A stretch of 36,188 nt of DNA from UBA6624 sp964343345 [NCBI: uncultured bacterium] (GCA_964343345.1 CAYFJE010000003.1:1-36188); one strand, 5' to 3'. Numbered from the stretch's first letter, positions 23,586 through 31,788 are shown. Made by a program: numbers and translations. The notes: generated by a model from the letters alone, not told the origin.

Positions 23586-25324
23586 TAAAACATTTGTCCT
23601 ATAGAAAAGTGAAATTTTGTATCATCTAAATCAGGAGAAAAAGCCAAATCAAATCGAACAGGAGCAATTCCAAAAAAACCAATACTAAACCTTATTCCTA
23701 AACCATAGCTTGTTAATGCATTTTCGAAAGAAAGACTTTCAGAATCATTTGATGAGGATCCATAATCAGCAAATGCAACTGCTGACCAAGGGGTATCTTC
23801 GGGATGCCATCTAAGTTCAAGATTCATCAAGGATTGGTAATTACCTTTGCTCTCTCCTAGGTCATACCCTCTTACAGAAGAGGTTCCACCAGTCCAAAAT
23901 CGCCTTGTTGAAGGGGAATCTCCTTCTATCATTCCAATTTTGTATCTTCCTGCTAAGAGGAATTCAGGGTTCTTGAGTTGTTTGTATTTTCTAATGTCGT
24001 ATGAGTATTTCGTGTAAGAAAAGTCTTCAGAAGCAAAACCATGCTCTAAGGAAAGATCCCAATATATCCCATCTTGTGTTGGATCAAAAGGATTGAACCT
24101 CGTGTCTTTTTTGTATCCAATGGTTATGCTGTTTAATTCACCTGCTAATATACCTTTTTCTGCTAAAAGGTCATCACAATCAGGGCCACTAACCCCATTT
24201 GAAGTACAGATGTCATCTCCAGAATCTAGACTATAGTCGTTTTCACTTGAATGAAGTTTGAAACTCAACCTTCTCATTCTGTCTATTCTTTTCCCGAATG
24301 AAAACTCTCCTCCGCTGCTTGCAAAGTTGTAATTGGGATCTGTGTTTTCTTCATAGAAGATTATTGATCTATTTGTATCAAAAACCCTCGAAGTTAAGGA
24401 AAGTCTTGTATCTTTATAACTGTCATCTGAATAAGATACATCATAGGAACTCCCTCTTTCTCCATAAGAGAGCATCGTTCCTAAGCTTACAGCATTTCCT
24501 CTAAAGTTTTCTTCTCTATAACTAACATAACCACCCAATCCAGACTGGTCTCCATAAAAAGCTCCGAATAAGAGGTTTCCAGTTTTATCTGCCTCTTTTA
24601 AAGAGTAAACAATATCAAAGTAGGGTAGTTGAGAATCGTCTTTTGGAGGATTTATTCTTACTTCAGGAATTGCTGAAAAAAGTTTTGTCGCATAAAGGTC
24701 TTTTATTTCTAGTTGAATTGTTTCATAAGTTATCGGATCTCCTTTCTCCATCCATAGAAACCTTTTTAAGGCATTTTCGTTTGTTTCGACGAGACCCTCA
24801 AAGATTACATCATTGAAAATAGGTTCTACGAAGTTTATTATTAAGGTTTTGTTTTCTAAGTCAAGTGTTTCCGATTCATTGAAAATCCAGGGGAATCCTT
24901 TTTCGGCATATTTAGATCTTATGATGGTGTAGCTCTCCATAAGTTCGTTTCTGTTAAGGATAAAACCTTCTTTCACTGTAATGGCATTTAGGACATCTAA
25001 GGGATCTAGCCAATTTATACCTTTCAAAACTATTGATTCAAGTATTGGAAACTCATTAAATCTAACATTAATAACAATATCACCTTCATTTGTAGTAGTT
25101 TCCGCAGTAGGAGTTTCTATGAAAAAACCAGACGAATACAGTCTTTCAAGGCCTTGATCTATTGCAGATGTTGAAAATTCGTCACCAACATCTATTCCAA
25201 ACACACTTGAAAGCCATTCTTTTTCAAGGTTTTTTGCATCTGGGAAATTTATTTCTGTAACGTCTACTGCTCTGAGTGTTATGCAGTTTATTAATATCGA
25301 TAACAATAATAGTGTTTTTTTCAT
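23585..25324 (-). CDS. bamA: Omp85-family outer-membrane assembly protein, BamA-like with three POTRA domains
   Basis: Omp85 proteins insert beta barrels into the outer membrane. The 579-residue protein has a signal peptide (MKKTLLLLSILINCITLRA) and about three POTRA domains (residues ~20-95, 96-172, 173-245). A 16-strand-type barrel follows, with the conserved loop-6 motif V484-R-G-Y487 after RFWTGGTSS and a terminal Phe. E. coli BamA has five POTRAs and ~790 mature residues, so this is a short form like the three-POTRA Omp85s. TamA is also a three-POTRA protein. Linkage to lpxD-lpxA favours BamA over TamA. It overlaps the upstream small membrane protein by 4 bp. Confidence 0.9.
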   Translation of the reverse strand: MKKTLLLLSILINCITLRAVDVTEINFPDAKNLEKEWLSSVFGIDVGDEFSTSAIDQGLERLYSSGFFIETPTAETTTNEGDIVINVRFNEFPILESIVLKGINWLDPLDVLNAITVKEGFILNRNELMESYTIIRSKYAEKGFPWIFNESETLDLENKTLIINFVEPIFNDVIFEGLVETNENALKRFLWMEKGDPITYETIQLEIKDLYATKLFSAIPEVRINPPKDDSQLPYFDIVYSLKEADKTGNLLFGAFYGDQSGLGGYVSYREENFRGNAVSLGTMLSYGERGSSYDVSYSDDSYKDTRLSLTSRVFDTNRSIIFYEENTDPNYNFASSGGEFSFGKRIDRMRRLSFKLHSSENDYSLDSGDDICTSNGVSGPDCDDLLAEKGILAGELNSITIGYKKDTRFNPFDPTQDGIYWDLSLEHGFASEDFSYTKYSYDIRKYKQLKNPEFLLAGRYKIGMIEGDSPSTRRFWTGGTSSVRGYDLGESKGNYQSLMNLELRWHPEDTPWSAVAFADYGSSSNDSESLSFENALTSYGLGIRFSIGFFGIAPVRFDLAFSPDLDDTKFHFSIGQMF

Positions 25325-25728
25325 TCTTGAATACTCCCTTTATCTATAAACGAAATGATTTTACCCCCGCTACGTGTAAGAGTTAAACGAAAAGGATATT
25401 CTGGAGTTACTACATGTTGCCAGTTTTGATTTGCATCTAACCAGTAAATTGAGATTTCATCAAAATCATTTGTTCTCAAAATAATAAATTCTTTAATTTT
25501 TAAATTGATTTCTTTTTCTTTTTCGACGATTCCATCAAATATTTTTTGACGATCTTTGATTACTTTCAAATCCATACTTTCTTTGATTTTGATTTTTATT
25601 GAAAAAGGTTCAGAGTAGATGTTTTTCTGATCGTATTTTATATATTCTTTTCTTTCATTTTTTGAATCTGAAAGAAAAGAGAGAAATACTAAAAAAGCTG
25701 TAAATACAAAAACAAACAATTTTCTCAT
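25321..25728 (-). CDS. Single-pass membrane protein, possible RodZ C-terminal-like domain
   Basis: The 135-residue first gene of the bamA run has an N-terminal membrane helix (residues 3-20) and a beta-rich extracytoplasmic domain. The pattern (MDLKVIKDRQKIFDGIVEKE..INLKIKEFIILRTNDFDEISIYW) resembles by eye the DUF4115 domain at the C-terminus of RodZ: a strand, D-G/D-K turn, F-x-G-x-L, then I/L-x-x-x-N. The cytoplasmic helix-turn-helix of RodZ is missing. It starts at an ATG at 25728 and shares an ATGA overlap with bamA. An envelope role is likely from context; the family call is tentative. Confidence 0.6.
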   Translation of the reverse strand: MRKLFVFVFTAFLVFLSFLSDSKNERKEYIKYDQKNIYSEPFSIKIKIKESMDLKVIKDRQKIFDGIVEKEKEINLKIKEFIILRTNDFDEISIYWLDANQNWQHVVTPEYPFRLTLTRSGGKIISFIDKGSIQE

Positions 25729-25785
25729 CTTTTAATTTTAATGAAAAGTAAAAAGAATCATTTTTTTTTCTGTATTTATAAATAA

Positions 25786-25843
25786 AGACTTAATTCAATT
25801 TATAAGAATAGACTAAATTAAATTGACAAATTAAGACTAATTA
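25786..25843. repeat. Three phased 10-bp direct repeats (AGACTWAATT-like) at the dnaK promoter
   Basis: AGACTTAATT (25786), AGACTAAATT (25810) and AGACTAATTA (25834) begin exactly 24 bp apart. In the first two copies the likeness extends to AGACTWAATTMAATT. The third copy falls in the spacer of the dnaK promoter and the second ends just before its -35 box, so they are placed like operator sites. The classic HspR (HAIR) and CIRCE palindromes are not seen. Confidence 0.55.
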
Positions 25844-25851
25844 TGTATAAT
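25823..25851 (+). promoter_or_regulatory. Sigma-70 consensus promoter of the dnaK operon
   Basis: TTGACA (25823-25828) and TATAAT (25846-25851) are separated by 17 bp, the exact consensus in both boxes and spacing. The distance to the dnaK ATG at 25897 leaves a leader of about 40 nt with AGGAGG before the start. No sigma-32-type (CTTGAAA...CCCCAT) boxes are visible. On the other strand TTGTCA (25829-25824) with TATAAA (25804-25799), 19 bp apart, may be the divergent promoter for the bamA run; this second call is weak. Confidence 0.8.
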
Positions 25852-25896
25852 TGCATTGTTTTATTTGTATTTATTTAGAAATTAGGAGGAAAAAAT

Positions 25897-27702
25897 ATGA
25901 CAAAAATTATAGGTATAGATTTAGGAACAACCAATTCTTGTATGGCTGTATTTCAAAATGGGAGATCTGAAATCATTCCAAATGCTGAAGGAGGAAGGGT
26001 CACACCTTCTGTTGTTTCTTTTCAAGAGGACGGTGAGATTTTGGTAGGAGATCAGGCAGTTTCTGCAATGACGATAGCTCCTGATAGGACATTTGCAAAT
26101 GCAAAAAGAAGTATAGGGAGTTCAAAAAAATTCATGGTTGATGGAACAGAATTGACACCACAAGACATTTCAGCAAAGGTTTTAATGAAATTGAAAACAG
26201 ATGCTTCTAGTTATTTAGGTTCTGAAGTCAAGAAGGCAGTTATAACTGTTCCAGCATATTTCAATGACGCTCAAAGAAAGGCAACAAAACAAGCTGCTGA
26301 AATAGCAGGTCTTGATGTAGAAAGAATCATTAATGAACCTACTGCAGCTGCTCTTTCTTATGGTTTGGACAAATTTGAAGAGGATCAAACAATCGCAGTT
26401 TTCGATTTCGGTGGAGGAACTTTTGATATAACTGTTCTTGAAATAGGAGACGGTGTGTTTGAGGTAAAAGCAACAAACGGACATACGAAACTCGGGGGAG
26501 CTGATATTGACGATCTTGTTGCAGACTGGATAGCAGATAAATTTTACAGCGAACACAAGATTGATTTAAGGAAAGATTCAACAGCTTGGGCAAGGGTGAT
26601 CGAGGCTGCAGAAAAATCGAAAAAAGATTTAAGTTCTGTCCCAGCAAGTCAGATCAATTTGCCTTATCTGCACGAAGGACTTCATTTAAAAGCAACATTA
26701 ACAAGAGCGGAATTTGAAAAAATTTCTGATGTTGTTATGAAAAGATTAGTAAAGCCTTGTGAAAACGCAATGAAGGACGCAGGTGTTTCTTCATCTGAAA
26801 TTGACAAGGTTATTCTTGTTGGAGGTTCAACAAGGATTCCGAAGGTTCAGGAGTTGTGTAAAAAAATATTTGGGAAAAATCCTGAAAAAAGTGTTAATCC
26901 TGATGAGGTTGTTGCTTCTGGTGCAGCAATTCAGGGAGGTGTTCTTGGCGGGGAAGAATTCGAAGATGAAAAGAAAATTCTTTTAATTGATGTTACCCCT
27001 TTAAGTCTTGGATTGGAAACTTTAGGTGGTGTTATGACAACGATGATTAAGAGGAATTCTCCTGTTCCAACAGAACATAAGGAAATATTCTCAACAGCAG
27101 CCGATAATCAAGACAGAGTCGACATAAAGGTTCTTCAAGGCGAGAGAAAAATGGCTAATGACAATGTAATACTTGGAAATTTTCAATTAATCGATATCCC
27201 GAAAGAGAGAAGAGGTATTCCACAAATTGAAGTTTCTTTCAAAATTGATGCAAATGGTCTTTTGAATGTAGAAGCTACAGATAAAAAGACAGGGAAGTCT
27301 CAAAAAATACAAATTACAGGTTCTACTTCTTTAACAGAAGATGATGTAAAGAAGAAAATTGAAGATGCTGAAAAACATGCAGAGGAAGACAAAAAGAAAA
27401 AAGAGTCTGTTGAAGTTCATAATAATTTGGACTCAACAATCTGGCAAACAGAAACGATTCTTGAAGAAAACAAAGAAAAAGCTTCTGAAGATTCTGTAAA
27501 GACTCTCGAAGAGGCTATACAAAGTGCAAAATCGGCTTTAAGCTTAGAGGATATAGAGACGAAAAAAACAGCTCTTGAAGATTTGCAAAAAGCTGGAGTT
27601 ACTTTTGGTCAAACTATTGCACCTGACCCAGCTCAAACTGAAGGTATGGCAGAAGAAAGTAACGATGATTCCGGTGAGGAAGTTATAGAAGGTGAAGGAT
27701 AA
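25897..27702 (+). CDS. dnaK: Molecular chaperone DnaK (Hsp70)
   Basis: DnaK binds unfolded polypeptides in an ATP cycle driven by DnaJ and GrpE. The 601-residue protein has the actin-like ATPase domain (IIGIDLGTTNSCMA, AYFNDAQRKATKQAAEIAGL, NEPTAAALSYG, VFDFGGGTFDITVL, LVGGSTRIPKVQ), the linker DVTPLSLGLETLGG, and the beta-sandwich substrate domain with a helical lid. The C-terminus is acidic (EEVIEGEG), a variant of the EEVD-like bacterial tail, and the protein is slightly shorter than the usual ~630. AGGAGG precedes the ATG by 6-7 nt. It is the first gene of the operon; grpE overlaps its end by 11 bp. Confidence 0.98.
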   Translation: MTKIIGIDLGTTNSCMAVFQNGRSEIIPNAEGGRVTPSVVSFQEDGEILVGDQAVSAMTIAPDRTFANAKRSIGSSKKFMVDGTELTPQDISAKVLMKLKTDASSYLGSEVKKAVITVPAYFNDAQRKATKQAAEIAGLDVERIINEPTAAALSYGLDKFEEDQTIAVFDFGGGTFDITVLEIGDGVFEVKATNGHTKLGGADIDDLVADWIADKFYSEHKIDLRKDSTAWARVIEAAEKSKKDLSSVPASQINLPYLHEGLHLKATLTRAEFEKISDVVMKRLVKPCENAMKDAGVSSSEIDKVILVGGSTRIPKVQELCKKIFGKNPEKSVNPDEVVASGAAIQGGVLGGEEFEDEKKILLIDVTPLSLGLETLGGVMTTMIKRNSPVPTEHKEIFSTAADNQDRVDIKVLQGERKMANDNVILGNFQLIDIPKERRGIPQIEVSFKIDANGLLNVEATDKKTGKSQKIQITGSTSLTEDDVKKKIEDAEKHAEEDKKKKESVEVHNNLDSTIWQTETILEENKEKASEDSVKTLEEAIQSAKSALSLEDIETKKTALEDLQKAGVTFGQTIAPDPAQTEGMAEESNDDSGEEVIEGEG

Positions 27703-28171
27703 TCTTAAAAAACCTCAAATCTTGATCAACAAATGGATCAAGAAAGCAAAAACCGACGAGGCTCTTGCTTGGGCTCTCGGCTTGGCGAAAGATGCTCAAA
27801 AAAAATATATTTCAGTCAAAGCAGAAGAAGAAAATTTTGCTAGGAGAAAAGAAATCCAAATTCAAGAAAGTTTAAGAAAAGGGAAAACTGAAGGTGCTCT
27901 TGCTTTAGTTGACTCAGTCGAATCTTTGGAACGTGCTCTAGAATTTTCAAAAGATAAAGAAGGGCTTGAAATGATAAGGGATGAACTTTTGAATAGATTG
28001 AAGACCTTGGGTGTTGAAGAAGTTGATTCGGTTAGATTTGATCCTGCTTTGCACAAGGCTGTTAAGGGAAAAGGAAAGAAAATATTAAAAGTTCTGAGAA
28101 AAGGATATGTTATAGATGGAAGAATCCTAAGACCAGCAATGGTTGAGCTTGAAAAAGGAAAGGCAAGTTGA
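27692..28171 (+). CDS. grpE: Nucleotide exchange factor GrpE (short form)
   Basis: GrpE releases ADP from DnaK. The 159-residue protein begins with a GTG inside the dnaK end. Residues ~1-70 are helical and charged, with the [12 protein letters not shown] block of the long GrpE helix, then [16 protein letters not shown] (family: lLpVlDnLerAl). The C-terminal beta domain is clear: [22 protein letters not shown]...[20 protein letters not shown], matching the G-V-x-x-(I/V)...FDP-x-xHEA...GY-x-x-xR-x-LRPA-x-V signature. It is shorter than the usual 180-200 residues because most of the N-terminal tail is missing. dnaJ starts in a TTGA overlap. Confidence 0.92.
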   Translation: MKDNLKKPQILINKWIKKAKTDEALAWALGLAKDAQKKYISVKAEEENFARRKEIQIQESLRKGKTEGALALVDSVESLERALEFSKDKEGLEMIRDELLNRLKTLGVEEVDSVRFDPALHKAVKGKGKKILKVLRKGYVIDGRILRPAMVELEKGKAS

Positions 28172-29292
28172 CAAAAATAAATAGTGATAATCTTTACGAA
28201 AGGTTAGGTGTTTCTAAAAATGCTTCTGAAAAAGAACTCAAGAAAGCTTATAGAAATCTTGCTAGGAAACATCATCCAGATGTAAATCCTGGTGATTCTG
28301 AAGCTGAAGAAAGATTCAAGAAGATATCACAGGCTTATCAAATACTTTCAGATCCTAAGAAGAAAGATCTTTATGACAGATACGGCATGGCCGCATTCCA
28401 GCCTGGTGGACCTGCTTCGCAGGCAGGGGTTAATATGGAAGATTTTGGAGACATGTTTTCAAATCTTGGACTCGATGATATATTTGATACTTTTTTTGGC
28501 GGTGGTTTTTCTGGAAGAGGGCAGTCAAGGAGAAGAAGCCCGGGCAGAAGAGGTGAAGATATAGTGTTAAACAAGAGTTTGTCTTTTGAGGATATCGAAT
28601 CTGGCATAAAAGAAGATGTAAAAATTAAAAAATACAAAAGATGTGAAAAATGTACTGGATCAGGAATCAAGGCAAATACGACACCGAGAACATGCAACAC
28701 CTGTAAGGGAACTGGAAATATAACAAGGAGTATGGGGTTCATGAGGGTTCAAAGCCCATGTGGAAACTGTCAAGGTTCGGGACGTATACATGATTCATGC
28801 CTTTCTTGTAGGGGTCAAGGAAGGATTCCTGAAAATGAAAGGATATCAATCAAAATTCCAGCTGGGATAAGGGAAGGAAGCAAGATTAGATATAGCCAAA
28901 AAGGACATGCTGGAATCAAAGGTGGTTCAAATGGCGATCTTTACATTGCTGTGAATGTGAGAAGCGATCGTCTTTTCATCAGGGAAGAGGATGATTTGAT
29001 TGTTGATGCAGTATTAACTATGCCTGAGCTTTTCTTAGGCATTGATTTGGATGTTGTTCTTCCTGGAAAGAGAAAGATCAATTTGAAAGTACCAAAAGGA
29101 TCAAGGGATGGTGATATTGTTAAGATCAAAGGAGAGGGTTTTCCTAGGCTTAGAGGGAATGGAAGAGGTGATTTGAAGGTGAGGCTGAGAGCTAATCCTA
29201 TTGGTAGGTTTGGAAACAACATTAAAATACTTGTAGAGAAACTGAATTCTCTTTTGCCAAAGGTAAAGGATAGATTCAGGAGGCCTAGATGA
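28168..29292 (+). CDS. dnaJ: Co-chaperone DnaJ (Hsp40)
   Basis: DnaJ delivers substrates to DnaK and stimulates its ATPase. The 374-residue type I protein has the J domain (residues ~8-73) with HPD at 36-38, a Gly/Phe-rich region (~95-125), and the zinc-binding domain with four C-x-x-C-x-G-x-G modules (Cys159/162, 176/179, 198/201, 211/214). The last module reads CLSCRGQG. C-terminal beta-sandwich domains include [13 protein letters not shown] and [13 protein letters not shown]. The start is a TTG at 28168 that shares TTGA with the grpE stop; the end shares ATGA with the MerR gene. Confidence 0.97.
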   Translation: MTKINSDNLYERLGVSKNASEKELKKAYRNLARKHHPDVNPGDSEAEERFKKISQAYQILSDPKKKDLYDRYGMAAFQPGGPASQAGVNMEDFGDMFSNLGLDDIFDTFFGGGFSGRGQSRRRSPGRRGEDIVLNKSLSFEDIESGIKEDVKIKKYKRCEKCTGSGIKANTTPRTCNTCKGTGNITRSMGFMRVQSPCGNCQGSGRIHDSCLSCRGQGRIPENERISIKIPAGIREGSKIRYSQKGHAGIKGGSNGDLYIAVNVRSDRLFIREEDDLIVDAVLTMPELFLGIDLDVVLPGKRKINLKVPKGSRDGDIVKIKGEGFPRLRGNGRGDLKVRLRANPIGRFGNNIKILVEKLNSLLPKVKDRFRRPR

Positions 29293-29669
29293 GTGATTTG
29301 CTTTATCCGATAAGTGTTGTTGCTGAGTTGTTGAATATTCATCCACAGACGTTGAGGAATTACGAGGTTAAGGGATTGATAATTCCAAAAAGAAAAGGAA
29401 GGGCGAGAATGTACACTGATTCTGATGTTGATGATATCAAGGCAATTATGACATTGACAAGGGACATGGGTGTAAATCTTGCTGGTGTCGAGATTGTCTT
29501 GAAAATGAGAAGAAGGGAAAAGAAGCTGAGAAGAGAGATGAAGAAATTCGTTTCAATCATGAAGGAGCTTATCAATAAGGAAAAACATGAGAAGGGTAAG
29601 AAGGGTGCGATTGTGAAATACATGGATTATGGTTTTGACCTCCTTGATGAAGATAAGGATTTGATTTAA
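29289..29669 (+). CDS. hspR: MerR-family regulator, HspR type
   Basis: The 126-residue protein has an N-terminal winged helix-turn-helix ([29 protein letters not shown]...[17 protein letters not shown]), the HspR form of the MerR domain in which the recognition helix begins with HPQTLR-x-YE. A basic coiled-coil helix (~75-105) follows. There are no effector-binding cysteines. Fourth place in dnaK-grpE-dnaJ-hspR is where the actinobacterial autorepressor HspR lies, so feedback control of this operon with DnaK as co-repressor is a reasonable inference. Its target may be the phased repeats at the dnaK promoter, since the standard HAIR palindrome is not present. Confidence 0.88.
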   Translation: MSDLLYPISVVAELLNIHPQTLRNYEVKGLIIPKRKGRARMYTDSDVDDIKAIMTLTRDMGVNLAGVEIVLKMRRREKKLRREMKKFVSIMKELINKEKHEKGKKGAIVKYMDYGFDLLDEDKDLI

Positions 29670-29718
29670 GTATGAAAAAAAAATCAAGAGATTTCAATAT
29701 TAAAATACATAAAAAATA

Positions 29719-29955
29719 ATGCCTCTTTTCAATTTCAAATGCAGAACTTGTGGTCGTGTTCAGGAATTCATGGTTTCAGGCAACCGAAAGATTGACAAGA
29801 AATGCGACGATTGTGATTCTTCAAATTGGGAAAAACAGTTCACAAAAAGAATGGGGGTTGTTTTCAAGGGTGGTGGATTTTATGTCAGCGACAACAGGAA
29901 AGGTTCCTCGAAAAAGAAAAGCCCTCCCAAAAAAGAAACAAAAGACAGTAAATGA
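29719..29955 (+). CDS. FmdB-like zinc-ribbon protein
   Basis: The 78-residue protein opens MPLFNFKCRTCGRVQEFM and has a second pair KKCDDCDSS, giving the C-x-x-C...C-x-x-C zinc ribbon of the FmdB/CxxC_CxxC_SSSS putative regulatory family. These small proteins often start MP-x-Y/F-x-F-x-C. The tail after GGGFYVSDNRKG (family: GSGFYVTDYR) is Lys/Ser/Pro-rich. Molecular function is not established for the family. It lies 49 bp after hspR in A-rich DNA and overlaps the next gene by 4 bp (ATGA). Confidence 0.88.
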   Translation: MPLFNFKCRTCGRVQEFMVSGNRKIDKKCDDCDSSNWEKQFTKRMGVVFKGGGFYVSDNRKGSSKKKSPPKKETKDSK

Positions 29956-30593
29956 TAGATATTCCAATCACCCTTTCAGCTGACAGGTATTTGCCCAAAT
30001 ACGCTAAATGGCTTGAGGAATCCGGTTTCAAGGCTTGCAGAGTTAAAAGCAGCGAAGACATCAAAGATCCTCCTTTCCTTGTTTTGAGTGGAGGCGGTGA
30101 CTTGGGAATTGGAACAAATGCTTATACATGCAGTAATCCTGAAAAGCAGATTGCAGGGGTGAAAGAGGATAGGGATAGGTTGGAATTCGATTTGCTTCAT
30201 CTTGCAATCGAAAAGAGCATTCCTGTTTTGGGTGTGTGTAGAGGTTTTCAAGTCATGAATGTATTTTTAGGTGGAACATTATGGCCAGATATCGAAAATG
30301 GGAATTTTGAATTAAATAAACATAGGGGAGGTGAAAAAAAAGAAGGTTCTGATGTTATACATGTTGTCAACACGAAACAAGGAAGCCTTCATGTAACAAG
30401 TCATCATCACCAAGGCATTAAAACATTAGGCGATGGTCTTTTTCCCACTGCATATTCTGAAGATGGTTTGATAGAGGCCTTTATTAGTTTTGATAGTTTA
30501 TGGAATGCTGTACAGTGGCACCCTGAAAGGACTGAAGCAGGAAGAGGTAGAAGATGGTTCGAAGATTGGTTAGAATCCATCATTAGCCGTTAA
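29952..30593 (+). CDS. Class I glutamine amidotransferase-like hydrolase (peptidase C26 family)
   Basis: This is a gamma-glutamyl hydrolase-type enzyme related to PuuD, which cleaves gamma-glutamyl amide bonds. The 213-residue protein has the nucleophile elbow GVCRGFQ (Cys96), the following NVFLGGTLWPDI, SHHHQGIKTLG, and the His/Glu pair in QWHPE (His190, Glu192). LVLSGGGDLGIG supplies the oxyanion-side block. It is about 40 residues shorter than PuuD, mainly at the N-terminus. It overlaps the zinc-ribbon gene, and its stop lies 1 bp before tRNA-Ala. The substrate is unknown; no putrescine pathway genes are nearby. Confidence 0.87.
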   Translation: MIDIPITLSADRYLPKYAKWLEESGFKACRVKSSEDIKDPPFLVLSGGGDLGIGTNAYTCSNPEKQIAGVKEDRDRLEFDLLHLAIEKSIPVLGVCRGFQVMNVFLGGTLWPDIENGNFELNKHRGGEKKEGSDVIHVVNTKQGSLHVTSHHHQGIKTLGDGLFPTAYSEDGLIEAFISFDSLWNAVQWHPERTEAGRGRRWFEDWLESIISR

Positions 30594-30594
30594 A

Positions 30595-30670
30595 GGGGAC
30601 TTAGCTCATTCGGTAGAGCGCCTGCTTTGCAAGCAGGAGGTGGCGGGTTCGAATCCCGCAGTCTCCACCA
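30595..30670 (+). tRNA. tRNA-Ala (anticodon UGC)
   Basis: This 76-nt cloverleaf has acceptor GGGGACT/AGTCTCC including the G3:U70 pair that identifies tRNA-Ala. The anticodon stem CCTGC/GCAGG carries the loop TTTGCAA (anticodon TGC). The T-arm is GGCGGGTTCGAATCCCGC, with discriminator A. The 3' CCA is encoded, unlike in tRNA-Leu of this window. It starts 1 bp after the upstream stop codon and ends 14 bp before the next start. Confidence 0.97.
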
Positions 30671-30684
30671 GGACAGTTGCCTTT

Positions 30685-31764
30685 ATGAAACATGTAGACA
30701 AAGATATAGCAAAGGCTTCAACCCTTCCAGGTTCTTTCTATTCTTCTGAAAGCCTTTTTTCTGTAGCAAGAGAAAAGATTTTTGAGAAAAGTTGGCAATT
30801 CGTCACCCATGAATCAAATTTAAAGTCTGAGAAAGATGCTTTTCCATTTAGGTTTTTAGATGACTTCATCAAAGAGCCACTTTTTCTTGTAAAAAACAAG
30901 AATATAGATTGTTTTTCAAATGTTTGTACTCACAGGGGAAATATTCTTATGAATGAGCCTTGTAATGTTGGGAAATCAATATTTTGCAAGTACCATGGAA
31001 GAAGGTTCGATTCATGCGGAAAGTTTTTATCGATGCCTGAGACAAAAGGGATGGAAGATTTTCCTTCAAGGAGAGATGATCTTACGAAGATACCATCTGA
31101 GAAATGGAGACAGTTTGTTTTCACCTCAATTGACCCTTCTTTTTCTTTTGGCGATTTGATAAAAGATGTTGAAGAAAGAGTGGGTTGGATGCCGATAGAG
31201 GATTTTGTTTATCGGGAAGATTTGTCAAAAGAATATACAGTTGATGCAAATTGGGCTTTGTATTGTGACAATTATCTTGAATGTTTTCATTGCCCTTTTG
31301 TTCATAAGGGGCTTTCTGCAGTTCTTAAGCATCAAGAATACCATATCGATATATTCAGTTATTCAAGTCTTCAAGTTGGAGTCGGGAAAGATAAAAAGGA
31401 TTGTTTTGAGTTGCCAAAAGATTCTATTGATTACGGAAAGAAAATTGCAGCTTATTATTTTTGGCTGTTTCCTAACACCATGTTGAATTTCTATCCTTGG
31501 GGACTATCGTTAAATATCGTAAAGCCAGTTTCGGTTGGAAGAACAAAAGTTCAATTCAAGTCATATGTTTGGGATGAATCAAAATTAGATTTAGGAGCCG
31601 GTGCTAGTTTAGAAAAAGTTGAACTTGAAGACGAAGAGATTGTTGAGAGTGTCCAGAAAGGGGTCCTTTCAAGATTTTACGAACATGGAAGATTTTCACC
31701 AAAAATGGAAAAGGGTGTTCATCATTTCCATTCCTTGATTGACAGTTTCATCAACAGAGATTAA
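30685..31764 (+). CDS. Rieske-type ring-hydroxylating oxygenase, alpha subunit
   Basis: This is a Rieske non-heme iron oxygenase. I start it at the ATG at 30685 (MKHVDKDIAKASTLPGSFYS), giving 359 residues; the open frame extends back into the tRNA-Ala gene and cannot be coding there. The [2Fe-2S] ligands are Cys81, His83, Cys101 and His104 (CTHRGN...CKYHGRRFD). The mononuclear iron site is in DNYLECFHCPFVH (His202, His207, with Asp195 as a likely electron-transfer bridge). The overall form resembles choline monooxygenase/carnitine or aromatic-ring oxygenases; the substrate cannot be told. No reductase or beta subunit is adjacent. The ferredoxin reductase at 16032-17162 is a remote candidate partner. 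Confidence 0.88.
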   Translation: MKHVDKDIAKASTLPGSFYSSESLFSVAREKIFEKSWQFVTHESNLKSEKDAFPFRFLDDFIKEPLFLVKNKNIDCFSNVCTHRGNILMNEPCNVGKSIFCKYHGRRFDSCGKFLSMPETKGMEDFPSRRDDLTKIPSEKWRQFVFTSIDPSFSFGDLIKDVEERVGWMPIEDFVYREDLSKEYTVDANWALYCDNYLECFHCPFVHKGLSAVLKHQEYHIDIFSYSSLQVGVGKDKKDCFELPKDSIDYGKKIAAYYFWLFPNTMLNFYPWGLSLNIVKPVSVGRTKVQFKSYVWDESKLDLGAGASLEKVELEDEEIVESVQKGVLSRFYEHGRFSPKMEKGVHHFHSLIDSFINRD

Positions 31765-31788
31765 CGGTACTTTCAAGATACAAGCCTA

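Noticed and set aside
25729-25896. HAIR or CIRCE heat-shock operator
   Set aside because: Neither CTTGAGT-N7-ACTCAAG nor TTAGCACTC-N9-GAGTGCTAA is present in the dnaK upstream region.
29672-29719. 15-codon ORF between hspR and the zinc-ribbon gene
   Set aside because: It is a Lys-rich chance frame in A-rich DNA with no ribosome-binding site.
30640-30684. Rieske gene start within tRNA-Ala
   Set aside because: The open frame reaches into the tRNA, but the tRNA is certain and the ATG at 30685 fits the family length.
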